Shown here: positions 63,239 through 64,000 of the stretch, one piece after another | Numbering within the stretch: position 1 is the stretch's first letter | Layout: every line of letters starts with the position of its first letter | DNA from: Tardibacter sp963781025 | Lineage (GTDB): Bacteria > Pseudomonadota > Alphaproteobacteria > Sphingomonadales > Sphingomonadaceae | Direction: 5' to 3' | NCBI GenBank assembly: GCA_963781025.1 | Contig: CAWADU010000003.1 | Location: forward strand, 186,001 to 250,000 | DNA length: 64,000 nt | Position numbers and translations under genes: made by a program | The notes under the pieces: model-generated | What the model was told of the DNA's origin: nothing | Seen by the model: the letters and a program-made list of their open reading frames with translations, nothing else | The model's database searches: none

Positions 63239-64000
63239 TCAGCCCTTCGGCGCGTCGGTCCTGTCGCGCTTCGGAACTTTCAGCACCTCGTCGAAGAACG
63301 CAATGCTGCGATCCCAGGCCAGCTTCGCCGCTGCCGGATCGTAGCGCGCAGCCGAGGTGTCGTTGTGGAAGGCGTGGTTGACGTTCGGATAGGTAAAGGG
63401 GCGCACGTCGACGCCCGCCTGTTGCAGCGCTTTCACCCATGCCGGTCCACCCGCGTTCACGCGCTCGTCGAGACCGGCGTAATGAAGCATTATATGAGCC
63501 TTCACCGTCGCCGCTTCCGATGGATCGGGGGTGGGGCCATAGAAGGCGACCGCGGCGTCAAGCTTCTTTCCGGCCGCAATGGCGATGCGGTTGACCAGGC
63601 CGCCGCCCCAGCAGAACCCGATGGTGCCGACCCGGCCCGCGACGCGCGCATTTTTTCGCAGCCAGTCCAGGGTCGCGACGCCATCGGCAATGGTCTGGCG
63701 GGGGTCCAGCGCGGCGATCATCTGGCGAGCCTGATCTTCGTCGGCAGGCGTTCCCCCGGCGGGCGTGAGGAAATCCGGAGCCAGCACGACAAAGCCAGCC
63801 AGCGCGGCTCGTCGCGTCACATCTTCGATATAGGCGTTGAGGCCCCGGTTCTCATGGATGACGACAATGGCGGGGAGCGGTTCCGGCATTGGCCGGGGAA
63901 CGGCAAGATAGCCCTTCAAGCTGCGGCCGCTGGCGACGGACCATTGCACGCGCTGGGCGGAAAGTCGCGGATCGGCGGGATCGGTCTGTGCCGCGGCGGC
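63239..64000 (-). CDS. dienelactone hydrolase family protein, 5' end outside window
   Basis: The frame stays open to base 64000 with no stop (AQTDPADPRLSAQR precedes the conserved part), so the start lies to the right; a GTG at 63949 is internal. The alpha/beta hydrolase core has VVIHENRGLNAYIEDVTRRAA, the Cys nucleophile in GFCWGGG, and the His in VNHAFHNDTS. Members hydrolyse cyclic lactones and other esters. An Ala-rich stretch at the edge suggests the end of a signal peptide. Confidence 0.88.
   Translation of the reverse strand, partial: AAAAQTDPADPRLSAQRVQWSVASGRSLKGYLAVPRPMPEPLPAIVVIHENRGLNAYIEDVTRRAALAGFVVLAPDFLTPAGGTPADEDQARQMIAALDPRQTIADGVATLDWLRKNARVAGRVGTIGFCWGGGLVNRIAIAAGKKLDAAVAFYGPTPDPSEAATVKAHIMLHYAGLDERVNAGGPAWVKALQQAGVDVRPFTYPNVNHAFHNDTSAARYDPAAAKLAWDRSIAFFDEVLKVPKRDRTDAPKG

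Overview
The window is about 64 kb of high-GC chromosomal DNA from an alphaproteobacterium, most likely a member of the Sphingomonadales. The clues are a PrsK/PrsR exosortase-type two-component pair, a methionine synthase split into two genes, an ArsR-methyltransferase regulator beside metF, the order rplU-rpmA-acetyltransferase-obgE-proB-proA-nadD-rsfS-rlmH-envC-ctpA, a PhaR regulator and a K+-independent H+-pyrophosphatase. Genes are tightly packed with many 4-base start/stop overlaps. I see no tRNA, rRNA, CRISPR array, insertion sequence or prophage. This is ordinary core genome with a few accessory patches.

Layout. 1-3.1 kb: the end of a CHAD protein, then a type III polyketide synthase with an FAD oxidoreductase. 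3.1-7.0 kb: a coupled thiolase / small monooxygenase / methyltransferase operon, then a short PHA-synthase-like hydrolase divergent from phaR. 7.0-14.2 kb: an exported methyltransferase, the heat-shock genes hrcA-grpE and dnaK-dnaJ, and a copper chaperone with a small metalloprotease-like protein. 14.2-18.8 kb: a glycosyltransferase with a flavoprotein, and a DUF2157/GDYXXLXY membrane pair. 18.8-30.8 kb: a long minus-strand run from rplU down to coq7, covering ribosome maturation, proline and NAD synthesis, cell-wall hydrolase control and ubiquinone synthesis. 30.9-41 kb: thiL, hppA, a GDP-mannose pyrophosphorylase, prsK-prsR, a YbaK protein and two unknown genes. 41-51.4 kb: a PYROXD2-like oxidoreductase, then two divergent methionine operons: arsR-metF-metH(1)-metH(2) for synthesis and mtnB-mtnD-mtnC-mtnA for salvage. 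51.4-58.4 kb: a tad pilus locus, cpaA-B-C-D-E-tadB-tadC, without the cpaF ATPase or a flp pilin. 58.4-64 kb: hydrolases, an amino-acid-oxidase-like protein, a tyrosine phosphatase, thpR, a Bax-inhibitor-like protein, a glutathione transferase and a partial dienelactone hydrolase.

Three conserved genes (dnaJ, prsK, mtnA) each carry one extra base that breaks an otherwise perfect frame. All three are +1 insertions, which suggests assembly or consensus error more than gene loss. I did not find a clearly new molecular system. The best leads are the tad locus without its motor, the ArsR-type promoter with an embedded palindrome that separates methionine synthesis from salvage, a 28-residue membrane peptide gene with its own terminator, and a coupled pair of unrecognised genes near 40.5 kb.
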